Source: CAXBGS01 sp963975425 (GTDB lineage Bacteria; Planctomycetota; Planctomycetia; Pirellulales; Pirellulaceae). From it: DNA of 64,000 nucleotides. Under the pieces are notes generated by a model, which ran no database searches, was not told the DNA's origin, and saw only the letters and a program-made list of their open reading frames with translations. Positions 52,847 to 60,962 of this stretch are shown here, piece by piece. Each line of letters opens with the position of its first letter. Position 1 is the stretch's first letter. The position numbers were made by a program, and so were the translations under genes. The DNA is taken from positions 496,001-560,000 of the forward strand of contig CAXBGS010000002.1 in assembly GCA_963975425.1 (NCBI GenBank). The letters are read 5' to 3'.

Positions 52847-53896
52847 ATGACGACCCTGAATGCCAGCGAAAATGAAATCACAGACGCCGAGTGTAAAGAG
52901 CTGGATTGCGTTGTTTGTGGATCTTGCACGGTTGATGTCTTAGCACATCCGGTGAACCTGCATCAGCCGATTGGCATCGGCAAATTACATCGAGTCGAAC
53001 CGATCACGCTGTCCGTCGGCGGCATCGTCTCCAATGCATCGATCACGATGTCACGTCTGGGGATGCGGGTTGCCTGTTTTTCGGCGGTTGGCAATGACCA
53101 CTGGGGCGAAATTGTTTGTCAGCAGTATAGCGACGAGGGAATCATCATCGACCATCTGCGTCGTCACCCAACGATGCCAACCAGCACTTCGGTTGTGATG
53201 ATCGACGACCAGGGTGACCGCAGCTTCATTCATTGCCAAGGCGCCGCCAAGAGCATGACGAAGCGAGATTATCTGGACTCGCTGGATCTGTTTGCGAAAA
53301 GCCGGTCGATGCTGATCGGTTATTATCCGCTGATGCCAAACCTGCTGGATGATTTGGCCGACGTGCTGGCCGCGGTTCGGGAAACCGGTTGTATGACGGC
53401 GCTCGACGCGGCTGGCGATGGCGGCACGCTGCAGCCCTTGGATCAAATCCTTCCACACGTCGATGTTTATTTTCCCAGCATTCGCGAAGCGGCCCACCAA
53501 ACCGGGCTGAACGATCCGGAAGCGATCATTGCAAAGTTCCGAGCATTGGGTGCACCCCATTGGATTGGCATCAAACTTGGACATCGCGGCGCCGTCATCA
53601 GTCCATCGCCGGGCGAAACCATTCACATCGATCCGATCAGGCCACCGGGACCGATCGTCGACACGACGGGAGCCGGTGACGCGTTCTTTGGCGGATTGTT
53701 GACGGGAATCCTGAACGGCAAAGCGCCACAGGATGCCGGTAACATTGCCGCCGCGACAGGCGCGCTTTCAGTGACCGCCGCCGGGGCAACCACCGCGGCG
53801 ACGGACCAAGCGGGAATCGAAACGTTGATCGCAGCTCAGTGCCCCGAAGCAGAATCGGCGCGAGAAACGACCTCGCAGAACAGCGACCGCTCGTAA
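52847..53896 (+). CDS. PfkB family carbohydrate kinase
   Basis: Ribokinase-like fold. LDCVVCGSCTVDVLAHP starts the core; TLSVGGIVSNASITMSRLGM is the substrate-binding G-G motif; VDTTGAGDAFFGGLLTGI has the catalytic base Asp and anion hole. ATG 52847 is used; the frame is open to 52748, adding residues not part of the fold. The sugar substrate is unknown. A tail after 340 is Thr/Ser/Gln-rich. Monocistronic. Confidence 0.88.
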   Translation: MTTLNASENEITDAECKELDCVVCGSCTVDVLAHPVNLHQPIGIGKLHRVEPITLSVGGIVSNASITMSRLGMRVACFSAVGNDHWGEIVCQQYSDEGIIIDHLRRHPTMPTSTSVVMIDDQGDRSFIHCQGAAKSMTKRDYLDSLDLFAKSRSMLIGYYPLMPNLLDDLADVLAAVRETGCMTALDAAGDGGTLQPLDQILPHVDVYFPSIREAAHQTGLNDPEAIIAKFRALGAPHWIGIKLGHRGAVISPSPGETIHIDPIRPPGPIVDTTGAGDAFFGGLLTGILNGKAPQDAGNIAAATGALSVTAAGATTAATDQAGIETLIAAQCPEAESARETTSQNSDRS

Positions 53897-53987
53897 CACC
53901 GCCTGAGGGTGACAACACCGCGTCTATCGGGCGCATCGATCCAGCACCGCAATTCTTTGTGTGTGAATCATTCACGGGCGCGGCGCG

Positions 53988-55340
53988 TCAATCCTTTGCG
54001 CTGACCGGGCGTTGCCAAGGCACAGCGCCGCCACGTTGCACTTGTTCTCGCAGAGCCGCTGCCATTGCATCGAACACTTTTCGCTGCTTACCGACCAAAT
54101 CGTTTGTCTCTAGCGGATCCGCGGCCACGTCATAAAGTTCCTGAGGCTCAAACGGCGTGTTTTGCAGCAGTTTCATTTCTCCGCGTCGGATCGCATTGAT
54201 GATCAGACCGCCGTAGCGATTGCCGCCTTCGCGCCGATGAAAAAACAAGTCGCGGTCGTCGGTGGATTGTTCACGGCCAAGCAACGTTGGCATCAGAGAG
54301 ATGCCATCGACATCATGTTTGAACGTTGCACCAGCGGCTTCGCAAATCGTCGGGTACAGGTCCATCGTGATCCCGATGCGATCGGTCCGTGAGCCGGCTT
54401 TGATTTTGCCCGGCCATACGGCGCACGTCGGCACCTTTAAGCCGCCTTCGTACATGCTCTGCTTTCCGTCACGCGTCGCACCATTGTTCGCACCGACGCT
54501 TAGTTGACCACCGTTGTCGCTGCTAAAAATCACAAGTGTATTTTCGCTGAGTCCGCAATCGTTAAGCGTCTCGATGACTTTGCCGATTCCTGCATCCAAG
54601 TGTTCGATCAACGCTACGAGCTTGGCTCTTTTGGAATCCATGCCCGGTTCGCGTTCGACGACACGCTTGAGCCAATCTTCGGGTGGTTGAATCGGCGTGT
54701 GTGGCGCGTTGTATGCCAGATAGATAAAGAACGGCGCACTTGTTTCACTTCGTTCGCGCAAATAATCACACGTCCAATCGGTGAACAGATCGCTCGCGTG
54801 CCCTTGGGGATCGATCGTTGCTTGGTTGCGCCGCATGTAGTTCACGTCGTGACGGCGATGCAAATAGTAATCGTCCATCATGTCGCCCAAGAATCCGTGA
54901 AAGAAATCGAATCCACGCTCGTTGGGTTGGTTGGGTGACTGCAATCCGAGATGCCATTTACCAATAATCGCCGTATCGTAGCCGACCGTCTTTAAGACAT
55001 CGGGCAGCGTCACGGCGGCCGGATCTAAATACCCCCAACTATTCTCGGGATGCGTACGAATCACGCCGGGAACGCCAGCAATTTCTGGGTACCGACCAGT
55101 GATCAGCGATGCGCGAGTCGGCGAACACACCGGGCAATTCGCATAAAAGTTGTCCCAGCGTTGACCGCTGGCGACAAGGTCGTCGATGTGAGGCGATCGA
55201 AGATCCGGTGCGCCGTAACACGACAGGTCGCCGTAACCCAAGTCGTCAACAAGGATCATCAGCACATTGGGCTGTTCAGCTTGCAGTGAACAAGGTGCGG
55301 CAAAGACAACGGCAAGCAACAAGGATAGGAGGGAGCGCAT
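53988..55340 (-). CDS. secreted sulfatase, type I
   Basis: From ATG 55340: a signal peptide (MRSLLSLLLAVVFAAPCSLQ, cleavage near LQA/EQ), VLMILVDDLGYGDL with the metal Asp pair, and C72-S-P-T-R-A-S-L-I-T-G as maturation motif. IGKWHLGLQ and FSSDNGGQLS supply other ligands. This is the GalNAc/arylsulfatase A-type pattern (Thr in CSPTR). The frame upstream to 55493 is Pro/Ser-rich and not used. It is the third sulfatase in the window, all monocistronic. Confidence 0.93.
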   Translation of the reverse strand: MRSLLSLLLAVVFAAPCSLQAEQPNVLMILVDDLGYGDLSCYGAPDLRSPHIDDLVASGQRWDNFYANCPVCSPTRASLITGRYPEIAGVPGVIRTHPENSWGYLDPAAVTLPDVLKTVGYDTAIIGKWHLGLQSPNQPNERGFDFFHGFLGDMMDDYYLHRRHDVNYMRRNQATIDPQGHASDLFTDWTCDYLRERSETSAPFFIYLAYNAPHTPIQPPEDWLKRVVEREPGMDSKRAKLVALIEHLDAGIGKVIETLNDCGLSENTLVIFSSDNGGQLSVGANNGATRDGKQSMYEGGLKVPTCAVWPGKIKAGSRTDRIGITMDLYPTICEAAGATFKHDVDGISLMPTLLGREQSTDDRDLFFHRREGGNRYGGLIINAIRRGEMKLLQNTPFEPQELYDVAADPLETNDLVGKQRKVFDAMAAALREQVQRGGAVPWQRPVSAKD

Positions 55341-55895
55341 ATCGGTCGGGGCAAGGTGGGGAGGGAGGAAGGCTCGGCCGCTGTGGATGCCGGGCCGGGA
55401 TGAACACGTCGAAATTATACGTGAACCGAACCTCGGGGGATGTGGCAAGCGGTGTGGCGGCTGAAGACAACCTGTCGACGAATCGCTGGACACGGGATCG
55501 CGAAATTGGCGACGAGTGACGTTTAGGCCTTAGTGTTTGATGCTGTCTCGCTCGCGCGTGATACGTGCGGACGGATTATCGATCGGGCACCAGCGGTTGG
55601 CTGTGAACACAACAGGTCGAGTGTGAACACGACCGGTCGGCTGTCAATCAGCTCGCCGTCCGGGCCGAACTCACCAGATCCGCCGGTCAGGCCGATCGTT
55701 GAGAGCCGACCGGTACAGAATTGGCACCTCGAATGGATGTCTCGTCAACGATCGCTCGCGTACGAAGACGCAAGCGGGTGGCATCGCGTCGGCTTCGTGA
55801 TAATCTTTGCGAGTCGCTTCTCATTTCAGTTTTGGCCCTATAATTGAGAGTTGCCGGAAACAACCTGCCTGACAAGGCTGAAACGGAGTTGAGTT
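55341..55895. other. divergent region with a 20-bp direct repeat
   Basis: Two 20-bp copies starting TGTGAACAC, one at 55602-55621 and the next at 55622-55641 (with two or three differences). The NfeD-like promoter lies at the right end. No gene is seen. Confidence 0.45.
55839..55844 (+). promoter_or_regulatory. TATAAT box and GGAG site before the NfeD-like gene
   Basis: A perfect TATAAT (55839-55844) without a clear -35 would give a leader of about 45 nt. GGAG at 55885-55888 is 7 nt before TTG 55896 and supports that unusual start codon. Confidence 0.45.
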
Positions 55896-58190
55896 TTGAA
55901 TCCGAACGTAATCGCAAAATTCCCCTTCGTGGCGGTCTGGCTGGCCGTCGGCCTGGCGGGCGCAATGGTGACGGACGCCCGCATGTGCGTGGCCGCCGAC
56001 GTCGCTGCCCAGAATGCTTGGGGGCGTGATGCGAGGATCCAAGTCGACGCGGCTGCAAAACCAGATCGCGGGACTCTGGCTCGCGAGAATCGTGGTGAAC
56101 AGGCGGGCGCGCCCGAGACGAACAACCGGGTCAGAATTGGCCACTTGATCGATGTGCCGGTGCCACTGGATCACGCCGCGTCACAAGCCTTGTTGTCCAA
56201 ATTGCTGGTGCTGTCCGACGCGGTCAACGACGGAAATCGCTTGACGGTCGTGCTACGTTTTGCCGATGACATCGAGAGCGGTGAGGCGACAAGTTTCGAA
56301 GACGCGCTACGTGTGGCGCGGGCCATCACACAGCCAGAGCTGCGCAATCTACGAATTGTCTCGTGGATTCAGGGCGAACTGAACGGGCATGCGCTGCTAC
56401 CCATGCTGGCTTCGGACACGTTGTTGATTTCTGCGACGGGTGTCATTGGCGACGCGTCCATCGGCGAGTCGTCCGTCGACGAAACCATCGTTCTGAGTTA
56501 TCAGTCCATTGCCCAGCGACGTGGCGTTTTCCCACCGTCCGTGGTTGCCGCAATCGTTGACCCTTCGGCCGAATTGGCACGAGTCACCAAGGTGGGCGGC
56601 GAACAAGTTTTCGCTTCTGGCGATGAGCTTGCACAGCTGCGCGACTCCGGTGAAGTGCTGAGTGAAGACGTGTGGAGCGCGGCAACGTCGCCCATGCGTC
56701 TGCAGGGCAGACAGCTCCGTCAGGCGCGCATCGCCGCAGGCTTGGTCGAGTCAGTTGAACAGGCCGCTGAATTGTTGGACTTGGCGGAACTCAACTCGGT
56801 TGATGATTTAAACGACGGCACCGTCGCGAAAGGTGTCCTGCTGGAAATCGTCGGTTCGATCTCGGGAAATCGTACACGTCGCTGGCAAAGCAATTTGAAC
56901 GCGACACTGGAATCATCCGACATCAACACGTGGATCGTATCCATCGATTCCAATGGCGGCGATCTGGGCGAAAGCGCCTCATTGGCGGCCCGCTTTGCCG
57001 AAGCAGAACCTCCGCTGCAACGCGTTGCAGGATTTGTTCGCAATGAAGCCCGTGGTGACGCCGCGCTGATCGCGCTGGGATGCCGTCCACTGCTGATTCA
57101 CCCTGAGGCCAGAATCGGCGGACAGGGCGCCGATGCAATTTCGCCCGCCGATGTCGAGTCGTACGATGAATTGATCCAGCAAATCGGACGCACGACCAAG
57201 CGCCCCGCAGCGCTGATTCGCGGCTTGCTTGATCCGGACTTGGTGGTCTACCGTTACACCCATCGCAAGACAGGCCGAGTGCGTTATGCGACCGAAGCCG
57301 ACTTGATTGCCGACGCAGTCGACGCCGAAGCAGAACAAGCAGCCTGGCAGCGCGGCGATGCGATCGATTTGTCGGCAGGCTTGTCGGCGGCCGAAGCGAT
57401 TCAATTGGGCTTGGCCGATGGCGAAGCAGCAACGGTTGGCGATGTCGCGCGGCGGGTCGGTTTGCCCGACGTTCCGCCGACGGTGGAAGATCGCAAGATT
57501 GTTCGATTCGTCGAACGACTCGGACGCAATCACGGGCTCGCGTTCTTTCTGCTGTTCATCGGATTCATCACGTTGTCGGCCGAAGCGAATGCGCCGGGAC
57601 TGAGTGTTCCCGGTTTCATCTCGCTCGTCTGCTTTGCCCTATATTTTTGGATGAAATTCTTAGCCGGTACGGCAGAGTGGTTGGAACTGATCTTGTTCGG
57701 GTTAGGACTGGCTTGCATCGCGATCGAAGTATTCGTCGTGCCAGGATTCGGCATCTTTGGCGTAGGCGGCCTAGCGATGACGGTTCTGGGCGTGGTGCTG
57801 ATGAGCCAAACGTTCGTGATTCCTCAGAACGCATATCAATTGGGTGAATTGACGCGAGGGCTTTGGATCGCGTTGGGAGGTGCGTTGGGGATGATCGGCG
57901 GGTTCATCGCGATTCGTATGCTGTTTCCTCATGTGCCTTTGCTGAGTGGTTTGGCGATGGAAGCACCGGACGCTGCCGCGGTTGATGCCGCCGAACGTTT
58001 GGCCGATTACAGTGACTTGCAGGCCGCGGTCGGCGAAGCCACCACGCCGCTTCGCCCATCGGGTAAAGCACGTTTTGGCGATCGAATCGTGCAAGTGGTC
58101 AGTGACGGCGCGGCGTTGTCCAGTGGCGACCGAGTTCGCGTGATCGAGGTCCATGGAACGCGCATCGTCGTTGAAGCCGTTGAAAAATAA
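55896..58190 (+). CDS. NfeD-like membrane protein with two degenerate ClpP-type domains
   Basis: Residues 1-30 form a signal peptide (FVAVWLAVGLAGAMVTDA). About 75-260 is a ClpP/crotonase-like domain (VSWIQGELNGHALLPMLAS; GDASIGESS), and about 310-500 a second (WIVSIDSNGGDLGESASLAARFAEAEP; RNEARGDAALIALGCRPLLIH). In active members a Ser lies in the SAGALIA-type motif; here Asn and Gly align to it. Four membrane helices (about 545-680) and an OB-fold-like NfeD end (KARFGDRIVQVVSDGAALSSGDRVRVIEVHG) complete it. At 764 residues it is much longer than typical NfeD (about 450). It may scaffold rather than cleave. Start TTG has its own GGAG. Confidence 0.82.
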   Translation: MNPNVIAKFPFVAVWLAVGLAGAMVTDARMCVAADVAAQNAWGRDARIQVDAAAKPDRGTLARENRGEQAGAPETNNRVRIGHLIDVPVPLDHAASQALLSKLLVLSDAVNDGNRLTVVLRFADDIESGEATSFEDALRVARAITQPELRNLRIVSWIQGELNGHALLPMLASDTLLISATGVIGDASIGESSVDETIVLSYQSIAQRRGVFPPSVVAAIVDPSAELARVTKVGGEQVFASGDELAQLRDSGEVLSEDVWSAATSPMRLQGRQLRQARIAAGLVESVEQAAELLDLAELNSVDDLNDGTVAKGVLLEIVGSISGNRTRRWQSNLNATLESSDINTWIVSIDSNGGDLGESASLAARFAEAEPPLQRVAGFVRNEARGDAALIALGCRPLLIHPEARIGGQGADAISPADVESYDELIQQIGRTTKRPAALIRGLLDPDLVVYRYTHRKTGRVRYATEADLIADAVDAEAEQAAWQRGDAIDLSAGLSAAEAIQLGLADGEAATVGDVARRVGLPDVPPTVEDRKIVRFVERLGRNHGLAFFLLFIGFITLSAEANAPGLSVPGFISLVCFALYFWMKFLAGTAEWLELILFGLGLACIAIEVFVVPGFGIFGVGGLAMTVLGVVLMSQTFVIPQNAYQLGELTRGLWIALGGALGMIGGFIAIRMLFPHVPLLSGLAMEAPDAAAVDAAERLADYSDLQAAVGEATTPLRPSGKARFGDRIVQVVSDGAALSSGDRVRVIEVHGTRIVVEAVEK

Positions 58191-58398
58191 CGCGGTTGGG
58201 AATAACACGCTCTGGCGACGGCACAGGCGCCCATTGCTCGCGATTTTCTGGCAAAGCCGCGATCATCGTGTGTCGTCATCCATCGTCGGTGGTCATCAAT
58301 CGCCTGTGGCCATGAGATGCACAACGACTAAGAATGCGTCCTGGCTCAAGTGCTTGCACCGGCCAGATCAAACGGGCGGGTGAAAAACGATCTCCTTT
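58191..58398. other. intergenic, no gene seen
   Basis: 208 bp between the convergent ends of the NfeD-like and tetR genes; no terminator with a clear T tract. Confidence 0.3.
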
Positions 58399-59064
58399 TC
58401 AACGCCGGACGCCTTTTCCTTTATCAGATGCGTATCGACTCAAGAACATGTCGACCGTTGATGCGATGATTTGATTTCGCTTGCGGCGCGACGGTGGCGA
58501 CTCGCCATGAACGATCGTCGGCCAGAACGCAAACGTGCGCAACAGCCCGACAAACTGCATCGCCGCAAACTCCGGGTCCGCTTTGACCAGACAGCCCGAG
58601 GCCTGCGCCCGCTTCATCCATGTGGTCACGCGTTTGAGGAAACGCCGCTGATCCACCTGCTGCCCCGCCTTGGGTTCGGTCAGAACCCGCGACAATCCTG
58701 CTCTGGCGAGAGCCTGAACGTCTTCGGATGTCAGAAAGTCGACCTCCGAAGATGCCAGTTCCACCAACTGATCGGAAAGGTCGCGCGATGCATCAAACTC
58801 GCAAGCCGGCAATTGATCCACGCGTGATGCCAGTTCCTCGATGATCGCATCAAACAGCGCTTCTTTACTGTCGAAATGGTTATACAGCGTCCGCTTGCTG
58901 ACCGAGGCCGCCGCCGCGATCCCGTTCATGTTCGCGGCGTGGTATCCATGCTGTTGAAATGCGTCGACCGCTGCCTGCATGATCGATGCCCGCTTGCGAT
59001 CGGTCATGCGGTCGCGTGGGATCGAACCAGAAAGTGCACTCTGCGGTTTACTTTGATTGCCCAT
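58399..59064 (-). CDS. TetR/AcrR family transcriptional regulator
   Basis: N-terminal helix-turn-helix RASIMQAAVDAFQQHGYHAANMNGIAAAASVSKRTLYNHFDSKEALFDAII is standard TetR. The C-terminal part (LTEPKAGQQVDQRRFLKRVTTWMKRAQASGCL) belongs to the AefR-like ligand domain group. It is divergent from the HlyD/RND operon, with two matching dyads in between and inside its own start region, so it very likely represses both itself and the pump. The inducer is unknown. Confidence 0.93.
   Translation of the reverse strand: MGNQSKPQSALSGSIPRDRMTDRKRASIMQAAVDAFQQHGYHAANMNGIAAAASVSKRTLYNHFDSKEALFDAIIEELASRVDQLPACEFDASRDLSDQLVELASSEVDFLTSEDVQALARAGLSRVLTEPKAGQQVDQRRFLKRVTTWMKRAQASGCLVKADPEFAAMQFVGLLRTFAFWPTIVHGESPPSRRKRNQIIASTVDMFLSRYASDKGKGVRR
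59031..59054. promoter_or_regulatory. TetR operator O2 (predicted)
   Basis: AAAGTGCAC-N6-GTTTACTTT, inside the first codons of tetR. The reverse complement of O1 matches it at 21 of 24 positions, including the central TCTGCG. Binding here would block tetR transcription. Confidence 0.6.
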
Positions 59065-59069
59065 GAGCT

Positions 59070-59093
59070 AAAGTATACCGCAGAGTTTACTTT
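59070..59093. promoter_or_regulatory. TetR operator O1 (predicted)
   Basis: AAAGTATAC-N6-GTTTACTTT, an 8-of-9 dyad with the centre CGCAGA, 5 nt upstream of the tetR start and about 100 nt before the HlyD-like start. Centre-to-centre distance to O2 is 39 bp. Confidence 0.7.
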
Positions 59094-59195
59094 TCGCAAG
59101 CTAGTTCGCCTGGCGAAACGTCAGGCAATTCATCAGCTTGGCCCCGCACACCGATAACCTGAGAGCATGCGACCGAGCCGGTCGTGCCGATCGAT

Positions 59196-60962
59196 ATGGA
59201 TCATCGTTTACGCCAAAATTGCCTCGCCGCGGCGTTGGTCATCGCCTGCGTGGGCTGCCGTCACGAGGGCGAAATCGTCGAAGCGGTGGCAAAACCTCCC
59301 AAGCCAGTCTCGTTATTTACGCTGCAACGAACCTCGCCATCGATCAACCATGTCGTCACCGGTTCGGTCGTGCCATGGAAAACGGAGAAAATTGCGTTCG
59401 AGGTCGCCGGACGTGTAGCGGAGGTGATCGAGCCGAACGAACGGGTGATGCCGCAGGTAGGGCGAGAATCATCCGAACCGACACACTTGGCAACTGCACT
59501 CGCTCGATTAGACGACGAACAACTGAGGATTGCCGTCGAATCGGCTCGCGCCAATGTCGCGGTCGCCAAGCTCAATCGCGACGCAAATCTTGTAACGATC
59601 GAACAACAATTGCCAGCGATGATCGAATCGGCCGAGGCCGAAGCGGAATTGGCCGACATCGAACTGGCCCGCGCGACGAAGCTATTGTCTCAGAACGCCA
59701 TCTCGCGTTCGGAACTTGATGCGGCACAAACGCGCAAGTCAACCACGCGTGCACGCGTGGTGAGCGCCAAGGCCGATCTAGCGCAAGCGAAAGCGAGGCA
59801 ACTTGCCCTTGAGGCGCAGGTCCTGCAAGCCCAACAAGCGTTTTCTGAAGCTGAACGAAATCTGCGGAACGCAATTCTGTATAGCCCCTTTCCCGGTCAA
59901 GTGGCGCAGGTTCACGCCGTGCCGGGCACCTACGTCAAGGAAGGTGATCCCGTGGTGACGGTTCAGATGATGGACCCGATGACCATTGAGTTCGAAGTCG
60001 CCGCGCATGACGCACGACGGTACCACCGTGGCGACATGTTGCCGGTTCGAGTCACCGACGGCCGCGGCATGGATCGCTCGCTTAGCGGCATGGTGTACCA
60101 AGTCGATGCGATCGCTGACGTCGCCGCGCGAACGTTCACGGTAACGCTGCATGTTCGAAACGAAATCGACGCGGCGGTCATTGATCAGTCCGATGCCGAC
60201 GATCCGCTGGCTTGGACGAATTTGATCACGCCCTTGAATCTCGGTCCGATGGTTACGGGCGATCAGCGTCTGCTGGTCGTTCGCGAAGCGGTTCACACGA
60301 TCGGCGACAAAATGTTCGTCTGGAAAGTGACCAATCGTCGATGGGGAACACCATCACCACCGGGCAACCGCGTGCTCACGGTCAAACGGGTTCCGGTGCA
60401 AATCATCAGCGACGTGATTCCGTTTCTGGGCAAATGGGAATTTGTCGCCATCGAGTTTACCGACTCGACGATCGATATCGACATTGATCGCGACTTGATT
60501 ACTGGCCAGCTGTATTTCCGGCCGCCATCAGAGTCGAGATCCTCCGGTTTCCCGACCCATCCATCACCAAGTGACTTGGCGATGATCGAAAATTGGACGG
60601 GCAATCGCGTGATGCTGGATGATCGACGCTGGTTGTTGCGATCAGGTGACGTTGCACAAATCGCGTTGACGCCAGAGGAAACCAGCGATGGCTTTTACGT
60701 TCCCATGAAGGCGGTGCGATCAGAACAAGGCAAGAACTTTGTTCATGTGATCCAGCAGATCGATCAACAGGCGACCGCGAAAAGGGTCATGGTGGACGTC
60801 GCGGAAGAAAACTCAGTCGTGGACGCGTCCGTGTTGCTTAGTATCAAGCCACAAACGGAGAACGATTTACGGGAAGGCATGCAGATTGTCGTCGAGGGCA
60901 CCCATTATTTGAATGATGGCGACCGCGTGATGGTCTCGCAAATCACGGGGACTCGACAATGA
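59196..60962 (+). CDS. RND efflux periplasmic adaptor (HlyD/MFP family)
   Basis: Links an inner-membrane RND pump to an outer-membrane channel. The leader LAAALVIACVGC carries a Cys but not a good lipobox. Seen: a lipoyl half (TGSVVPWKTEKIAFEVAGRVAEVIE), a coiled-coil hairpin (about 110-210, ARATKLLSQNAISRSELDAAQ), the returning lipoyl half (ILYSPFPGQVAQVHAVPGTYVKEGD) and a beta-barrel. An insert of about 120 residues (WRNRWGTPSPPGNR to LDDRRWLL) before the membrane-proximal domain makes it 588 residues, against about 380. GTG 59184 is an alternative start. Its last 4 nt overlap the permease ATG. Confidence 0.88.
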   Translation: MDHRLRQNCLAAALVIACVGCRHEGEIVEAVAKPPKPVSLFTLQRTSPSINHVVTGSVVPWKTEKIAFEVAGRVAEVIEPNERVMPQVGRESSEPTHLATALARLDDEQLRIAVESARANVAVAKLNRDANLVTIEQQLPAMIESAEAEAELADIELARATKLLSQNAISRSELDAAQTRKSTTRARVVSAKADLAQAKARQLALEAQVLQAQQAFSEAERNLRNAILYSPFPGQVAQVHAVPGTYVKEGDPVVTVQMMDPMTIEFEVAAHDARRYHRGDMLPVRVTDGRGMDRSLSGMVYQVDAIADVAARTFTVTLHVRNEIDAAVIDQSDADDPLAWTNLITPLNLGPMVTGDQRLLVVREAVHTIGDKMFVWKVTNRRWGTPSPPGNRVLTVKRVPVQIISDVIPFLGKWEFVAIEFTDSTIDIDIDRDLITGQLYFRPPSESRSSGFPTHPSPSDLAMIENWTGNRVMLDDRRWLLRSGDVAQIALTPEETSDGFYVPMKAVRSEQGKNFVHVIQQIDQQATAKRVMVDVAEENSVVDASVLLSIKPQTENDLREGMQIVVEGTHYLNDGDRVMVSQITGTRQ

